Source: Bacteroidales bacterium (GTDB taxonomy: Bacteria; Bacteroidota; Bacteroidia; Bacteroidales; WCHB1-69). From it: a DNA stretch of 54,658 nt. The notes beneath the pieces were generated by a model that saw nothing but the letters and a program-made list of their open reading frames with translations, made no database searches and had not been told where the DNA came from. The stretch is from NCBI GenBank assembly GCA_017395245.1, contig JAFPVR010000011.1, positions 1 to 54,658 on the forward strand. The letters are read 5' to 3'. Both the position numbers and the translations under genes were made by a program. Below are positions 8,016 to 16,400 of the stretch, in pieces (the stretch's first letter is position 1; each line of letters begins with the position of its first letter).

Positions 8016-8273
8016 TTACCTATCATCAATATCCCTGGGGTATTCTCCGGCATATACCCTGTCCATAACCATATAGCTATTCTGGATGGGCTTAGTAGGA
8101 GATAAAATCTCCACAAAAGCCTGTGGCAAAATGATATTTTCTATGTCAATGGCATCTTGGAACAGTGGAGCAATCTCCCCAACCTTGAATCCTGCAAGGT
8201 TGCTGCCAAACACAAATATCTCATTCGCCTTCAGTTCCGTTATTCTCTCTGGTGTATATTCTCTGTTGTACAT
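8016..8273 (-). pseudogene. A1S_2505-like ORF with an internal deletion, plus an unrelated tail
   Basis: 85 residues. It opens ITELKANEIFVFGSNLAG, the N-terminal signature of the A1S_2505/phage-associated family, and jumps directly to FKVGEIAPLFQDAIDIENII, which belongs near that family's C-terminus (usually after 'GCGIAGF'). The middle, about 90-100 residues, is missing; the join falls at 'AG', present at both sites, so recombination across a short identity is likely. The last ~25 residues (NSYMVMDRVYAGEYPRD) look like the beginning of a second protein, perhaps a phosphatase-like fragment found beside ADP-ribosylglycohydrolases; that part is weak. Probably not functional. The family assignment is from memory of its motifs. 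Confidence 0.55.
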
Positions 8274-8326
8274 AGCTTTCTCATTTTTAAAATTCTAATC
8301 TAAATCCTTTTTGCTTCATATTGGAA

Positions 8327-8354
8327 GTTTCAGGTTTCAAGTTTCAGGTTCTGG
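8327..8354. repeat. Period-7 repeat (GTTTCAR units)
   Basis: Four 7-base units, GTTTCAG / GTTTCAA / GTTTCAG / GTTCTGG, in the spacer between rseC and the A1S_2505-like relic. The reverse complement (TTGAAAC, CTGAAAC) is the same family as the arrays at 41181 and 46111. Confidence 0.75.
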
Positions 8355-8390
8355 TATATACCCTAAGGTCTGGAATACGTTAGGAAATAA

Positions 8391-8822
8391 TCAGTTCGTC
8401 CCAATTTTCCGTATCCCGAACTCAATCCCTTTTTCCACCCCCTTGCTGAACGATTTCAGCACGAGGTAATAGACGACAACCCCCAGCACCGCAATCCCGA
8501 CGCTCAGCAACTCCTTGCCGGTGAGCGCGTAACAACCGAAAAGGAAGACGAGCAGGACGAGGAGCGGCAGCAAATATGCCAGAACCACAGCTCTGTTGCC
8601 GGCAGAGGTTTCCAACAGCAGCTCCACAGTCTCCCCCACCCTGTATTCCTCACGGCGGGTGTTCTTCACAGTGATGACCTCCTTCCGGCGGTCGGAAGGG
8701 ATGCAAATGCTCTTGGCATGGCAGCCACTGCATGCGGAACTCACGATGACTTCCACGCTGATTTCGTCGCCATCAATGGCGCGGACGATGCCTTCTCTAC
8801 AGATGTTGGTTTCTTCGTTCAT
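8391..8822 (-). CDS. rseC: RseC/MucC family membrane protein
   Basis: 143 residues. The N-terminal part has the RseC pattern: an EGIVRAIDGDEISVEV strand followed by a cysteine cluster CSGCHAKSIC, then a basic positively charged stretch. Two membrane helices follow (VVLAYLLPLLVLLVFLFGCY and VGIAVLGVVVYYLVL) before a charged tail. RseC proteins act with electron-transport (Rnf) complexes in reducing iron-sulphur sensors such as SoxR, or in envelope stress control. In Bacteroidales the gene usually stands near rnf genes; here it follows radA with a repeat in between, and no rnf gene is seen. Symbol is by family. Confidence 0.8.
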   Translation of the reverse strand: MNEETNICREGIVRAIDGDEISVEVIVSSACSGCHAKSICIPSDRRKEVITVKNTRREEYRVGETVELLLETSAGNRAVVLAYLLPLLVLLVFLFGCYALTGKELLSVGIAVLGVVVYYLVLKSFSKGVEKGIEFGIRKIGTN

Positions 8823-8850
8823 GTTTGTTCTTTTGTTCTTGTCTCATCGA

Positions 8851-8926
8851 CCCGGGGTGGCGGCCTACGGCCTTACCCCGGGCTACCGAGCTCTTGCCCC
8901 TTAACGGGGCTGCTCAAGGAATAATA
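8851..8926. repeat. Two-hairpin composite repeat overlapping the 3' end of radA
   Basis: First hairpin: arms CCCGGGGT (8851-8858) and ACCCCGGG (8875-8882). Second: GCCCC (8896-8900) and GGGGC (8906-8910). Tail: CTGCTCAAGGAATAAT. The same tail follows paired hairpins at 38632-38671 and 40087-40217, and inverted at 18001-18079. The radA stop codon falls in the loop of the second hairpin. Confidence 0.75.
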
Positions 8927-10286
8927 ACCGTGCCATCTCCTCCACCTTGGTGATGGGGATAATCTTCAGTTTGTAGTCCGACGGGCGGATGCCTTTGAGG
9001 TTGTATTTGGAGACGAACATGCGGGTGAAGCCTAACTTGTCGGCCTCGGCGATGCGCTGGGCGATGCGCGTCACGGGGCGCACCTCGCCGCTCAGGCCCA
9101 TCTCGCCCGCAAAGCAGGTCTTGTTGTCCAAGGCGATGTCGGTGACCGACGACAGGATGGCGGCCACAATGGCCACGTTTATGGCGGGATCCTCCACCCG
9201 CAGACCGCCCGCAATGTTCAGGAAGACATCCTTGGCACCGAGCTTGAACTGACAACGCTTCTCCAACACGGCTAACAGCATGTTCATGCGGCGGATGTCG
9301 TAGCCCGTGGCGGAACGCTGCGGCGTACCATAGACCGCACTGCTGACCAACGCCTGCGTCTCAATCATCATCGGACGGTTGCCCTCCAGCACGCAGGCGA
9401 TGGCGTTGCCGCTGTAGTCTTCATCGTGCTGGGAAACCAAGATTTCCGACGGGTTCTGCACCTCGCGCAAGCCGTCTTGCAGCATCTCGAAAATACCCAA
9501 CTCGGAGGTGGAGCCGAACCGGTTCTTAATGCAGCGCACCATGCGGTAGCCATAATGCTGGTCACCTTCGAACTGCAACACCGTATCCACGATATGCTCC
9601 AACAGCTTGGGACCGGCCAGCGAGCCGTCCTTGGTGATGTGGCCGATGAGGAACACGGGACAGGCCGTACGTTTGGCAAAGTGCTGAAACTCGGCCGCAC
9701 ACTCCTTGAGCTGCGAAATCGAACCAGCCGCAGATTCCAACAAGTCGCTCTGCATCGTTTGGATGGAATCGACAATGAGAATATCGGGATTAAGGGAATC
9801 TATATGCTTGAAAATCTGTTGTGTGCTGGTTTCCGTAAGGACATAGCAGTGTGGTGCGGGGTCGCTGGAGAGGCGGGCGGCACGCATTTTGAGCTGCGCT
9901 TCGCTCTCCTCGCCGGAGACGTAGAGTACCTTCTGGTCACGCAGTTTCAGCGCCATCTGGAGCAGCAGGGTGGATTTGCCGATGCCCGGCTCGCCGCCCA
10001 ACAGGACAATGCTGCCGCGCACGATGCCGCCGCCCAGCACACGGTCAAACTCCGCGTATCCAGTCGCGGTGCGCGGGAATTTCGTGAGTTCTATGTCGTC
10101 GATGACCTTGGGGCTGCTTTGCGTCAGAACGGGCGAAAAACGGCCTTTCTGGACCGTTGCTGACTCCTGGAGGACAACCTCCTCCTCAAAGGTGTTCCAC
10201 TCGTTGCATTCGGGACACCTACCCAGCCACTTCGCCGACTGCGCCCCGCAGTTCTTGCAGTAGTACATCGATTTACTCTTCGCCAT
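8901..10286 (-). CDS. radA: DNA repair protein RadA/Sms
   Basis: 461 residues from ATG 10286 (MAKSKSMYYCKNC); the upstream ATG at 10316 would overlap the promoter. RadA is a RecA-like ATPase that promotes branch migration of recombination intermediates. Order: C4 zinc finger (CKNCGAQSAKWLGRCPEC); Walker A GGEPGIGKST; Walker B region DILIVDSIQT; the RadA signature KNRFG; then a Lon-protease-like C-terminal domain (NIAGGLRVEDPA, GEVRP). The last residues (LLFLEQPR) are encoded by the composite repeat, so the native C-terminus has been replaced or extended. A TATTTTTG element lies 20 bases upstream, and rseC follows on the same strand. Confidence 0.97.
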   Translation of the reverse strand: MAKSKSMYYCKNCGAQSAKWLGRCPECNEWNTFEEEVVLQESATVQKGRFSPVLTQSSPKVIDDIELTKFPRTATGYAEFDRVLGGGIVRGSIVLLGGEPGIGKSTLLLQMALKLRDQKVLYVSGEESEAQLKMRAARLSSDPAPHCYVLTETSTQQIFKHIDSLNPDILIVDSIQTMQSDLLESAAGSISQLKECAAEFQHFAKRTACPVFLIGHITKDGSLAGPKLLEHIVDTVLQFEGDQHYGYRMVRCIKNRFGSTSELGIFEMLQDGLREVQNPSEILVSQHDEDYSGNAIACVLEGNRPMMIETQALVSSAVYGTPQRSATGYDIRRMNMLLAVLEKRCQFKLGAKDVFLNIAGGLRVEDPAINVAIVAAILSSVTDIALDNKTCFAGEMGLSGEVRPVTRIAQRIAEADKLGFTRMFVSKYNLKGIRPSDYKLKIIPITKVEEMARLLFLEQPR

Positions 10287-10305
10287 AGGGGTTCTTTTTG
10301 GACGG

Positions 10306-10313
10306 CAAAAATA
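10306..10313 (-). promoter_or_regulatory. -7 element (TATTTTTG) for radA
   Basis: Minus-strand TAnnTTTG match 20 bases before the radA ATG at 10286; this spacing fixes the start choice. Confidence 0.65.
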
Positions 10314-10314
10314 C

Positions 10315-10341
10315 AAAAAAACGGCCTCTTGTCAAGAGGCC
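10315..10341 (-). terminator. Intrinsic terminator of the PepSY-like pair
   Basis: Minus-strand hairpin GGCCTCTTG / CAAGAGGCC followed by seven T. It ends transcription from 10370-10789 immediately before the radA promoter. Confidence 0.8.
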
Positions 10342-10369
10342 TGTACAATTTTTACGTCAACCAAGGATC

Positions 10370-10789
10370 TTAGTCGTCGAGACCGATATAGTTGCCGTTT
10401 TTGTCAAAGCGAAGCTCAAGGTTGTTATTCATATCCACCTCATAGCGTCTGTCGTCGTATTTGATTTTGGTGGCGTAGTTGGCGGGGAAATTGGCGGACA
10501 CATACTGTGCGATATTGGTGGGAAGAACGCCTACGGGCAGCGGGTTCAGACCGCAGTCCACCTTCGTCCATTGACCGCTATGGCTGAACTCCAACGACGT
10601 GCCGTCATGCAAAATGACATCGTAACCGAGGCCGTCGCGCTGCACGGAGAGCACATTGACCCCGTTGAAGTTGGCCGCGACAAACTGTTTCGCCTGGGCA
10701 GGCAGTTTGTCGGGGGAAATCATTCTGTCGCACGATGCGAACGCGCCCAACATAAAAACGCCCATCAAAATGGCAATGATTTTCTTCAT
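10370..10789 (-). CDS. PepSY-like exported lipoprotein
   Basis: 139 residues. A signal peptide ends in a lipobox (LGAFASC, Cys20), so the protein is probably lipid-anchored. The mature part has two copies of the PepSY-like (former DUF2874) motif: LPAQAKQFVAANFNGVNVLS with a following EFSHSGQWTKVDC, and IAQYVSANFPANYATKIKYD with YEVDMNNNLELRFDKNGNY. These domains are common in Bacteroidota periplasmic proteins; the function is unknown. The next gene upstream, 10880-11296, is a paralogue with the same layout, so this is a tandem duplication. Confidence 0.85.
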   Translation of the reverse strand: MKKIIAILMGVFMLGAFASCDRMISPDKLPAQAKQFVAANFNGVNVLSVQRDGLGYDVILHDGTSLEFSHSGQWTKVDCGLNPLPVGVLPTNIAQYVSANFPANYATKIKYDDRRYEVDMNNNLELRFDKNGNYIGLDD

Positions 10790-10834
10790 AATTGAAAATG
10801 TTTGGTTTTAGGAATCGTAGGGGCACAAAAAATC

Positions 10835-10861
10835 GTAGAGACGCAAATGTTGCGTCTCTAC
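10835..10861. repeat. GTAGAGACG palindrome
   Basis: Perfect 12-base arms with a 3-base loop, beginning GTAGAGACGCAA. It lies between the two PepSY-like genes. Related copies: 35232, 35284, 37694 and 47185. Confidence 0.85.
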
Positions 10862-10879
10862 GTGTGTCACTACCGGATA

Positions 10880-11296
10880 TTAATCATCGTAAGTCAGGAA
10901 ATTGCCGTTCTTGTCGAATTTCAGTTCCATGTCATTGTTCAATTCGACGTCATAACCACCATATTTCTTGTCGATTTTAACAATGGTGTTATTTGGGAAT
11001 TTAGTTTTCACATACTTGGTGATGGCGGGAGGCACGATGGTGGCGGGAACGGCGGAACCCGGGCATTTCACCTCTTTCCAATCGCCTTGAAGAGTGAATT
11101 CCACCTTGGTGCCGTTGGCAAGATAGACTTCATAATCGTCGTCCACTGTGGCGGAAAGAAATTCAACACCGCTGAAATGTTTAGTGATGAACTGTTGCGC
11201 CTTCTGGGGAAGCTGCGCAAAGGTGACAGGTCTGTCCGTGACCGCATATACATTGATGGCGGCCACACTCAACAATAAAACAAGTAACTTTTTCAT
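10880..11296 (-). CDS. PepSY-like secreted protein
   Basis: 138 residues. An N-terminal signal peptide (MKKLLVLLLSVAAINVYA) lacks a lipobox cysteine, unlike its paralogue at 10370-10789, so it is probably soluble in the periplasm. Two PepSY-like modules follow: LPQKAQQFITKHFSGVEFLS ... EFTLQGDWKEVKC and ITKYVKTKFPNNTIVKIDKK ... DVELNNDMELKFDKNGNF. A TACTTTTG promoter lies 38 bases upstream. It is likely the first gene of a two-gene unit ending at the terminator at 10315-10341. Role unknown. Confidence 0.85.
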   Translation of the reverse strand: MKKLLVLLLSVAAINVYAVTDRPVTFAQLPQKAQQFITKHFSGVEFLSATVDDDYEVYLANGTKVEFTLQGDWKEVKCPGSAVPATIVPPAITKYVKTKFPNNTIVKIDKKYGGYDVELNNDMELKFDKNGNFLTYDD

Positions 11297-11333
11297 CTTA
11301 TCAGGGTTTAATTATGCATACAAAACAGGACGG

Positions 11334-11341
11334 CAAAAGTA
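11334..11341 (-). promoter_or_regulatory. -7 element (TACTTTTG) for the PepSY-like genes
   Basis: Minus-strand TAnnTTTG match 38 bases before the ATG at 11296. Confidence 0.6.
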
Positions 11342-11428
11342 CAAAAAAGTTTAACAGGGACGACAAAGAATCAAGTCTCCCAAAAAAACGCATCACTTTA
11401 TATTTGGACTCGAGGGAAGCGCAGCTTG

Positions 11429-13009
11429 TCATCCCACCACCCACTCCCCGACGGTCATCGTCTCCCGCTCGAAAGCCACACCGACTTTGACGACCTTGTG
11501 GCCTTCGGTTTCGTAAGGCTGAGCGTAACCTTTGGTGTTGATTTGGTCGAGGGCCTCCTGCGCCGTGCCGTTCGCCTTCAACTCGAAGACGTAGGTGGTG
11601 TCAGGCATCTCCACCACGATGTCGGTGCGGCCGCCAGCACACTTGACCTGCGTACGTACATAGACGTTGAGCATCGAGAAAATCAGGTACAGCGACCATT
11701 CGTAGAACCCTTCGTAGTTCTTCACCTCCGCCAACTTCTTTTGGAAACCTTCCACGTAGGGCAGTCCGGCGAAGTAGGCCTTCATCTCCTGCATGGCGAG
11801 GTCGATGTCGTTCTTTTTCAGGACGCGCCAGAACTTCAGGGCGAAGCCATCCTGCACGTAACTCCCGTCCAGCCCGATGTAGGAGGGAATCAGTCCGTCG
11901 ATGAATCCCGTGCGAACCTCGTTGTTCGGGATGGACAGAATATAGGAGTTGGACTCGCGGTCGTACTCCTTGATGGTGAGGTAGCCGGTTTGGTAGAGCA
12001 GCGGCAGGGCGGTGTTCATGGCCTCGGGGGGACGGTCGAAAGCGGTCGCCGAGGCTTCGATGCGCTCTATCGTGGTGATGTCGGTGCGGAAGTGCTGCAT
12101 CTGTCTGATGAGGAAGGTCGGGGTGCCGCTCTCGAACCAGTAGTTGGCGATTTTGCGTTGGTTGAAACATTTGAGCAGACTGAACGGGTTGTAGATGTCA
12201 GGCGACACTTCAGAAAAGCGGTAGCCGTCGTACTGTTTTTTCAGCTTGTCGTGCATTTCCTCGGGCGTGCATTCGTATACTTCCGCCAGCATCGCGATGT
12301 CGGGGGCCATGTCGGTGGCCAGTTCCTCTTCCGTGATGCCGCAGATGGCCGCGTACTTGGCGTCCATCGAGATGTTGGTGAGATTGTTGATGGTGGAGAA
12401 GATGCTCAGCTGCGAGAACTTGGTGATGCCGGTGATGAAGCAGAAGCGGATCAAAGCCTCGTTCGCCTTAAGCTGGATGAAGAACTCCTGCATCACGTTG
12501 CGGAACCCGCCCAACAAATCCGACAGGTGGAGCTTGTCCAACAGCGGCGCGTCGTATTCGTCGATGATGACGACCACTTGCTTGCCAGTTTTCTCGTATG
12601 CGCGGTGAATGAGGCCGCTGAACATTTTTCCCGGGGAAGTCTCCGATTCGTCCTTTCCATATACCTCGCACATTGGCTTCAATATCCACATCAGGGTTTC
12701 TCGCAATGCCTCAATCGAACTTTCCGCTTTGGCTACGCTCAAATCCACATGGATGACCGGATATTGTTCCCACTCCGTCTCCAAATCCATAATCTTGAGT
12801 CCTTCGAAGAGTTCTTTCTGTCCTTTGAAATAGGAGTCCAGCGTGGTGGTCAGCAGCGATTTGCCGAACCTGCGGGGGCGGCTGAGGAAGACGTATTTCA
12901 TGCGGGTCATTTCCCACATCAAGTCTGTTTTGTCGATATAGATGTAGTTCCCTTTCCGGATTTCCGAAAAGGTCTGGATTCCCACGGGGTATTTGCGGAC
13001 GTTGTTCAT
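11429..13009 (-). CDS. AAA-ATPase-like / PD-(D/E)XK nuclease protein (DUF1703 type)
   Basis: 526 residues from ATG 13009 (MNNVRKYPVGIQTFSEIRK), which lies 21 bases after a TACCTTTG promoter; the longer frame to 13156 would start upstream of it. N-terminal AAA-like domain: 'YIDKT' sensor strand, Walker A SRPRRFGKSLL (~40), Walker B VVIIDEYDAPL. C-terminal PD-(D/E)XK fold of the DUF1703 family: GRTDIVVEMPDTTYVFELKA, giving D-x(n)-E-x-K. These proteins are multicopy in Bacteroidales genomes and resemble mobile or defence ATPases; the role is unproven. It is divergent from the helicase operon, with both promoters in the 456-base spacer. Confidence 0.9.
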   Translation of the reverse strand: MNNVRKYPVGIQTFSEIRKGNYIYIDKTDLMWEMTRMKYVFLSRPRRFGKSLLTTTLDSYFKGQKELFEGLKIMDLETEWEQYPVIHVDLSVAKAESSIEALRETLMWILKPMCEVYGKDESETSPGKMFSGLIHRAYEKTGKQVVVIIDEYDAPLLDKLHLSDLLGGFRNVMQEFFIQLKANEALIRFCFITGITKFSQLSIFSTINNLTNISMDAKYAAICGITEEELATDMAPDIAMLAEVYECTPEEMHDKLKKQYDGYRFSEVSPDIYNPFSLLKCFNQRKIANYWFESGTPTFLIRQMQHFRTDITTIERIEASATAFDRPPEAMNTALPLLYQTGYLTIKEYDRESNSYILSIPNNEVRTGFIDGLIPSYIGLDGSYVQDGFALKFWRVLKKNDIDLAMQEMKAYFAGLPYVEGFQKKLAEVKNYEGFYEWSLYLIFSMLNVYVRTQVKCAGGRTDIVVEMPDTTYVFELKANGTAQEALDQINTKGYAQPYETEGHKVVKVGVAFERETMTVGEWVVG

Positions 13010-13029
13010 GACGGACGGTTTTTTCGCGG

Positions 13030-13037
13030 CAAAGGTA
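13030..13037 (-). promoter_or_regulatory. -7 element (TACCTTTG) for the AAA/PD-(D/E)XK gene
   Basis: Minus-strand TAnnTTTG match 21 bases before the ATG at 13009. Confidence 0.6.
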
Positions 13038-13116
13038 CAAATTTTTCGATTATCGATTCGCAGGGCGAAAAAACTGCAAAAACCGAGATGTTTTCTGCAT
13101 CTATCTATATTTTTCT

Positions 13117-13124
13117 TACTTTTG
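13117..13124 (+). promoter_or_regulatory. -7 element (TACTTTTG) for the helicase island leader
   Basis: The only plus-strand TAnnTTTG match seen in the spacer. It lies about 340 bases before the helicase ATG, leaving a long leader that contains the two inverted hairpins. Confidence 0.5.
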
Positions 13125-13245
13125 CCGCACTTTTTGTTGCAAGTCGCGACAAGCAAGAGATAATTGTTGTTAATAAAAGGTATTAAAACAGACTAATAAA
13201 GTTAGATAGTATAAAGTAAAATAGTATATCACAGAGCTTTGCGCT

Positions 13246-13416
13246 CTTATTCTCGAACTGAAAATCCGCCAAATTTTTAAAAGACGAGAGAATAAGAAAG
13301 CGAAAGGTTCGCGCCTCTGGGCGTGAATTGTTTCGTGCTTATTGATCGTCTTAGGTTCTTGGCGGAGCCGCAGTTCTCAATAAGCAAACAAAACGGGATG
13401 ATCTCACGCCTTTTTT
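13246..13416 (+). ncRNA. Candidate structured leader RNA: two inverted homologous hairpins and a U-tract
   Basis: Hairpin 1: CTTATTCTC (13246-13254) pairs with GAGAATAAG (13288-13296). Hairpin 2: TGCTTATTGA (13336-13345) pairs with TCAATAAGCA (13377-13386). Hairpin 2 on the minus strand carries the same loop as hairpin 1 on the plus strand: GAACTG, four variable bases, TCCGCCAA, six or seven bases, AAGACGA. The stems differ but stay paired. In one transcript the loops are complementary (13255-13260 with 13371-13376; 13265-13272 with 13359-13366). An outer stem, GGCGTGA (13320-13326) with TCACGCC (13404-13410), is followed by six T, like a terminator or attenuator. It ends about 50 bases before the helicase ATG. 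It could instead be an inverted repeat pair with no RNA function. Confidence 0.45.
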
Positions 13417-13465
13417 GCATACTTATCTGGAATAACGGGTGGTAAAGTTCGCAATCAGACGGACG

Positions 13466-16400
13466 ATGGAACTGCCCAAACAATTCGACAACATCACCAC
13501 GAGAGTCATAGACGACTTGAAAGCCACTTTGAAAAAGGGCTCCAAAGTCTCTTTGGCCGCTGCTTCTTTCTCCATTTTCGCTTTTGAGGCACTCCAAAAG
13601 GAGCTGGAGAAAGTGGCTGAACTGCGTTTTATCTTCACCTCCCCCACATTCAACAAGGAACACGCAAAGAAGCAGAAACGGGAGTTTTATATCCCCAAGC
13701 TGAACCGCGAGCGCACCCTTTACGGCTCCGACTTCGAGATCAAGCTGCGCAACAACCTCACGCAGCGGGCTATAGCCAAAGAATGCGCCGACTGGATTCG
13801 CCGGAAAGTCCGTTTCAAGACGAATGTCTCACAGATGCAAATGGCGGGCTTCCTGAATGTGAAGGCGGATGACGAACAAATGACCTACATGCCCTTCAAC
13901 GAGTTCACGACAACGGAGCTGGGCTGTGAGCGCGGCAACAACATCTTTCAGCTTATCCAACGCCTGCCGTCACCCACCAGTGACGCTTATCTGAAATATT
14001 TCGATGACTTTTGGCAGGACAAGGAGAATTTCGCCGATGTGACGGAAGCCATCATTGAGAACATTGAAAACGTCTATAAGGAGAACGCGCCCGACTTCCT
14101 CTATTTCGTCACGCTCTACAACATCTTCCACGAGTTCCTGGAGGACATCAGCGAAGATGTGCTGCCCAACGAGGCGACAGGCTTCAAGTCATCGCAGATT
14201 TGGAACACATTGTACAACTTCCAGAAGGACGCGGCACTTGCCATCATAAACAAACTGGAAACCTATAACGGCTGCATTCTTGCCGACAGCGTGGGTCTTG
14301 GCAAGACGTTCACCGCCCTTTCGGTCATCAAGTACTATGAGAACCGCAACAAGTCGGTGCTCGTTCTTTGCCCAAAGAAGCTGTACAACAACTGGAACAC
14401 CTATAAGAGCAACTACAAGAACAACCCGCTGGAAAAAGACCGCCTTCGCTATGACATCCTTTTCCATACCGACCTGAGCCGCGACAACGGCATGAGCAAC
14501 GGCCTTGACCTCGCGCTGCTGAACTGGGGCAACTATGATCTCATCGTGATTGACGAAAGCCATAATTTCCGCAACGGCGGCAAAATCACCACAGACCAAG
14601 ACGACGAGAACCCACGCGAGAACCGCTACCTGCGATTGATGAACAAAGTCATCCGCGCCGGGGTGAAAACCAAAGTGCTGATGCTTTCGGCCACCCCTGT
14701 CAACAACCGTTTCAACGACCTGAGGAACCAGTTACAGCTGGCCTATGAGGGCAGGCAGGAACTCATCAACGACAAGTTGGATGTTGACCGTCCCATCGAG
14801 GACATCTTCCGCTCGGCACAGGCACAGTATAACGCCTGGTCGAAGATTGAAGACCCGAATGAGCGCACGGCGGAGCGGTTGTTGGAAATGCTCTCGTTCG
14901 ACTTCTTCCAAGTGCTCGATGCGGTCACCATCGCACGAAGCCGGAAGCATATTGAGAAATACTACGACACCACCGACATCGGAAAGTTCCCGACACGCCT
15001 GATACCCCTCTCCAAACGTTCCAAACTGACCGACCTTGACGATGCCATCACCTTCAAGGATATTTCCGAACAGCTTTATGAGCTAAATCTCGGTGTGTAT
15101 GCGCCGTCAGACTATATCCTGCCGTCAAAGCGCGACAAATACGAGATTGACAAAGACGGTGAAGGCTCCAACCTCGGTATGTCCGGGCGTGAGAAGGGAC
15201 TGAAGAAACTCATGGCCATCAACCTGCTGAAACGCCTTGAATCATCCGTCAACTCTTTCCGTCTGACCCTCGCGCGAATGAAAGAGCAGATTGACGAGAC
15301 GCTGAAAGCCATTGATCTTTTCGTTGAAACAAGGCAGGAAACAAAGCTTTCTGTGCAGACGCTGGAAAGCATGCTGGACGGGGACGAAAGCGAGAACGAC
15401 TTCCTCGTGGGAGGGAAGAAAACGCGCGTGGCATTGGCCGATATGGACTGCCGCTCATGGAAACGCGACTTGAAAGCCGACCAAGAAATCATCGGCCTGC
15501 TCTTGACTATGCTTGCGGACATCACACCCGAACACGACAGCAAACTGCAAATGCTTGCTGAAAACCTGCGGGAGAAGTTCGACAACCCCATAAACGGCAC
15601 CAACAAGAAAGTCCTCGTCTTCACGGCCTTCTCCGACACAGCCGAATACCTCTACGAGAACCTCGCACCCGTCATCATGGAGAAAGCCGGGCTTCATACA
15701 GGGTTCGTCACGGGTAACGGCGTGGCATCAACCATCAAAGGACTACGTTCCGATTTCAACACGATTCTGACGCTCTTTTCCCCCGTGTCAAAAGACGCGG
15801 ACAAACTGTTTCCAAGGGAAAACAGGGCGATTGACGTGCTTTTCGCCACCGACTGCATCAGCGAGGGTCAAAACCTGCAGGACTGCGACTATCTCATCAA
15901 CTACGACATCCATTGGAATCCCGTGCGCATCATCCAACGCTTCGGCCGTGTCGATCGTATCGGCTCGCGCAACGAGGTCATCCAGTTGGTGAACTACTGG
16001 CCAGACATCGAACTTGACGACTACCTGCGGCTCAAAGGCCGCGTGGAGGCTCGCATGACAGGCGTGAACATCACGGGCGCAGGCAACAGCAACGTTCTGC
16101 TTTCTGACGAGCAGCAAGCCGATCTTGACTACCGCAAAAGCCAGCTCCAGCGGCTTCAGAATGAAGTGGTGGACTTGGAGGACATGGACACGGGCATCAA
16201 CATCATGGATTTGGGCTTGAATGAGTTCCGGCTGGATCTGCTGGCCTACATGAAAGACAACCCCGACATAGAACACACGCCGTTCGGCATGTGCGCCGTT
16301 GTTCCTGCCTCCGACCAGGCAAGACCTGGCGTCATCTTCATTCTGAAGAACAGGAACAACGCGGTGAACATCGGGCGGCAGAACCTCCTGCATCCCTTTT

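Noticed and set aside
11426-13186. Long plus-strand frame (586 codons) over the AAA/PD-(D/E)XK gene
   Set aside because: Antisense to a gene with clear Walker and nuclease motifs; the translation is valine/histidine/leucine-rich without domains, as expected of a complementary frame.
13246-13416. tmRNA, RNase P or retron RNA
   Set aside because: No tRNA-like 3' end, tag frame, RNase P conserved cores or reverse transcriptase gene is present nearby.
13439-13465. Upstream GTG start of the helicase
   Set aside because: It adds nine residues (VKFAIRRT-type) before MELPKQFDN with no ribosome-binding site; ATG 13466 fits the family start better, although the choice is not certain.
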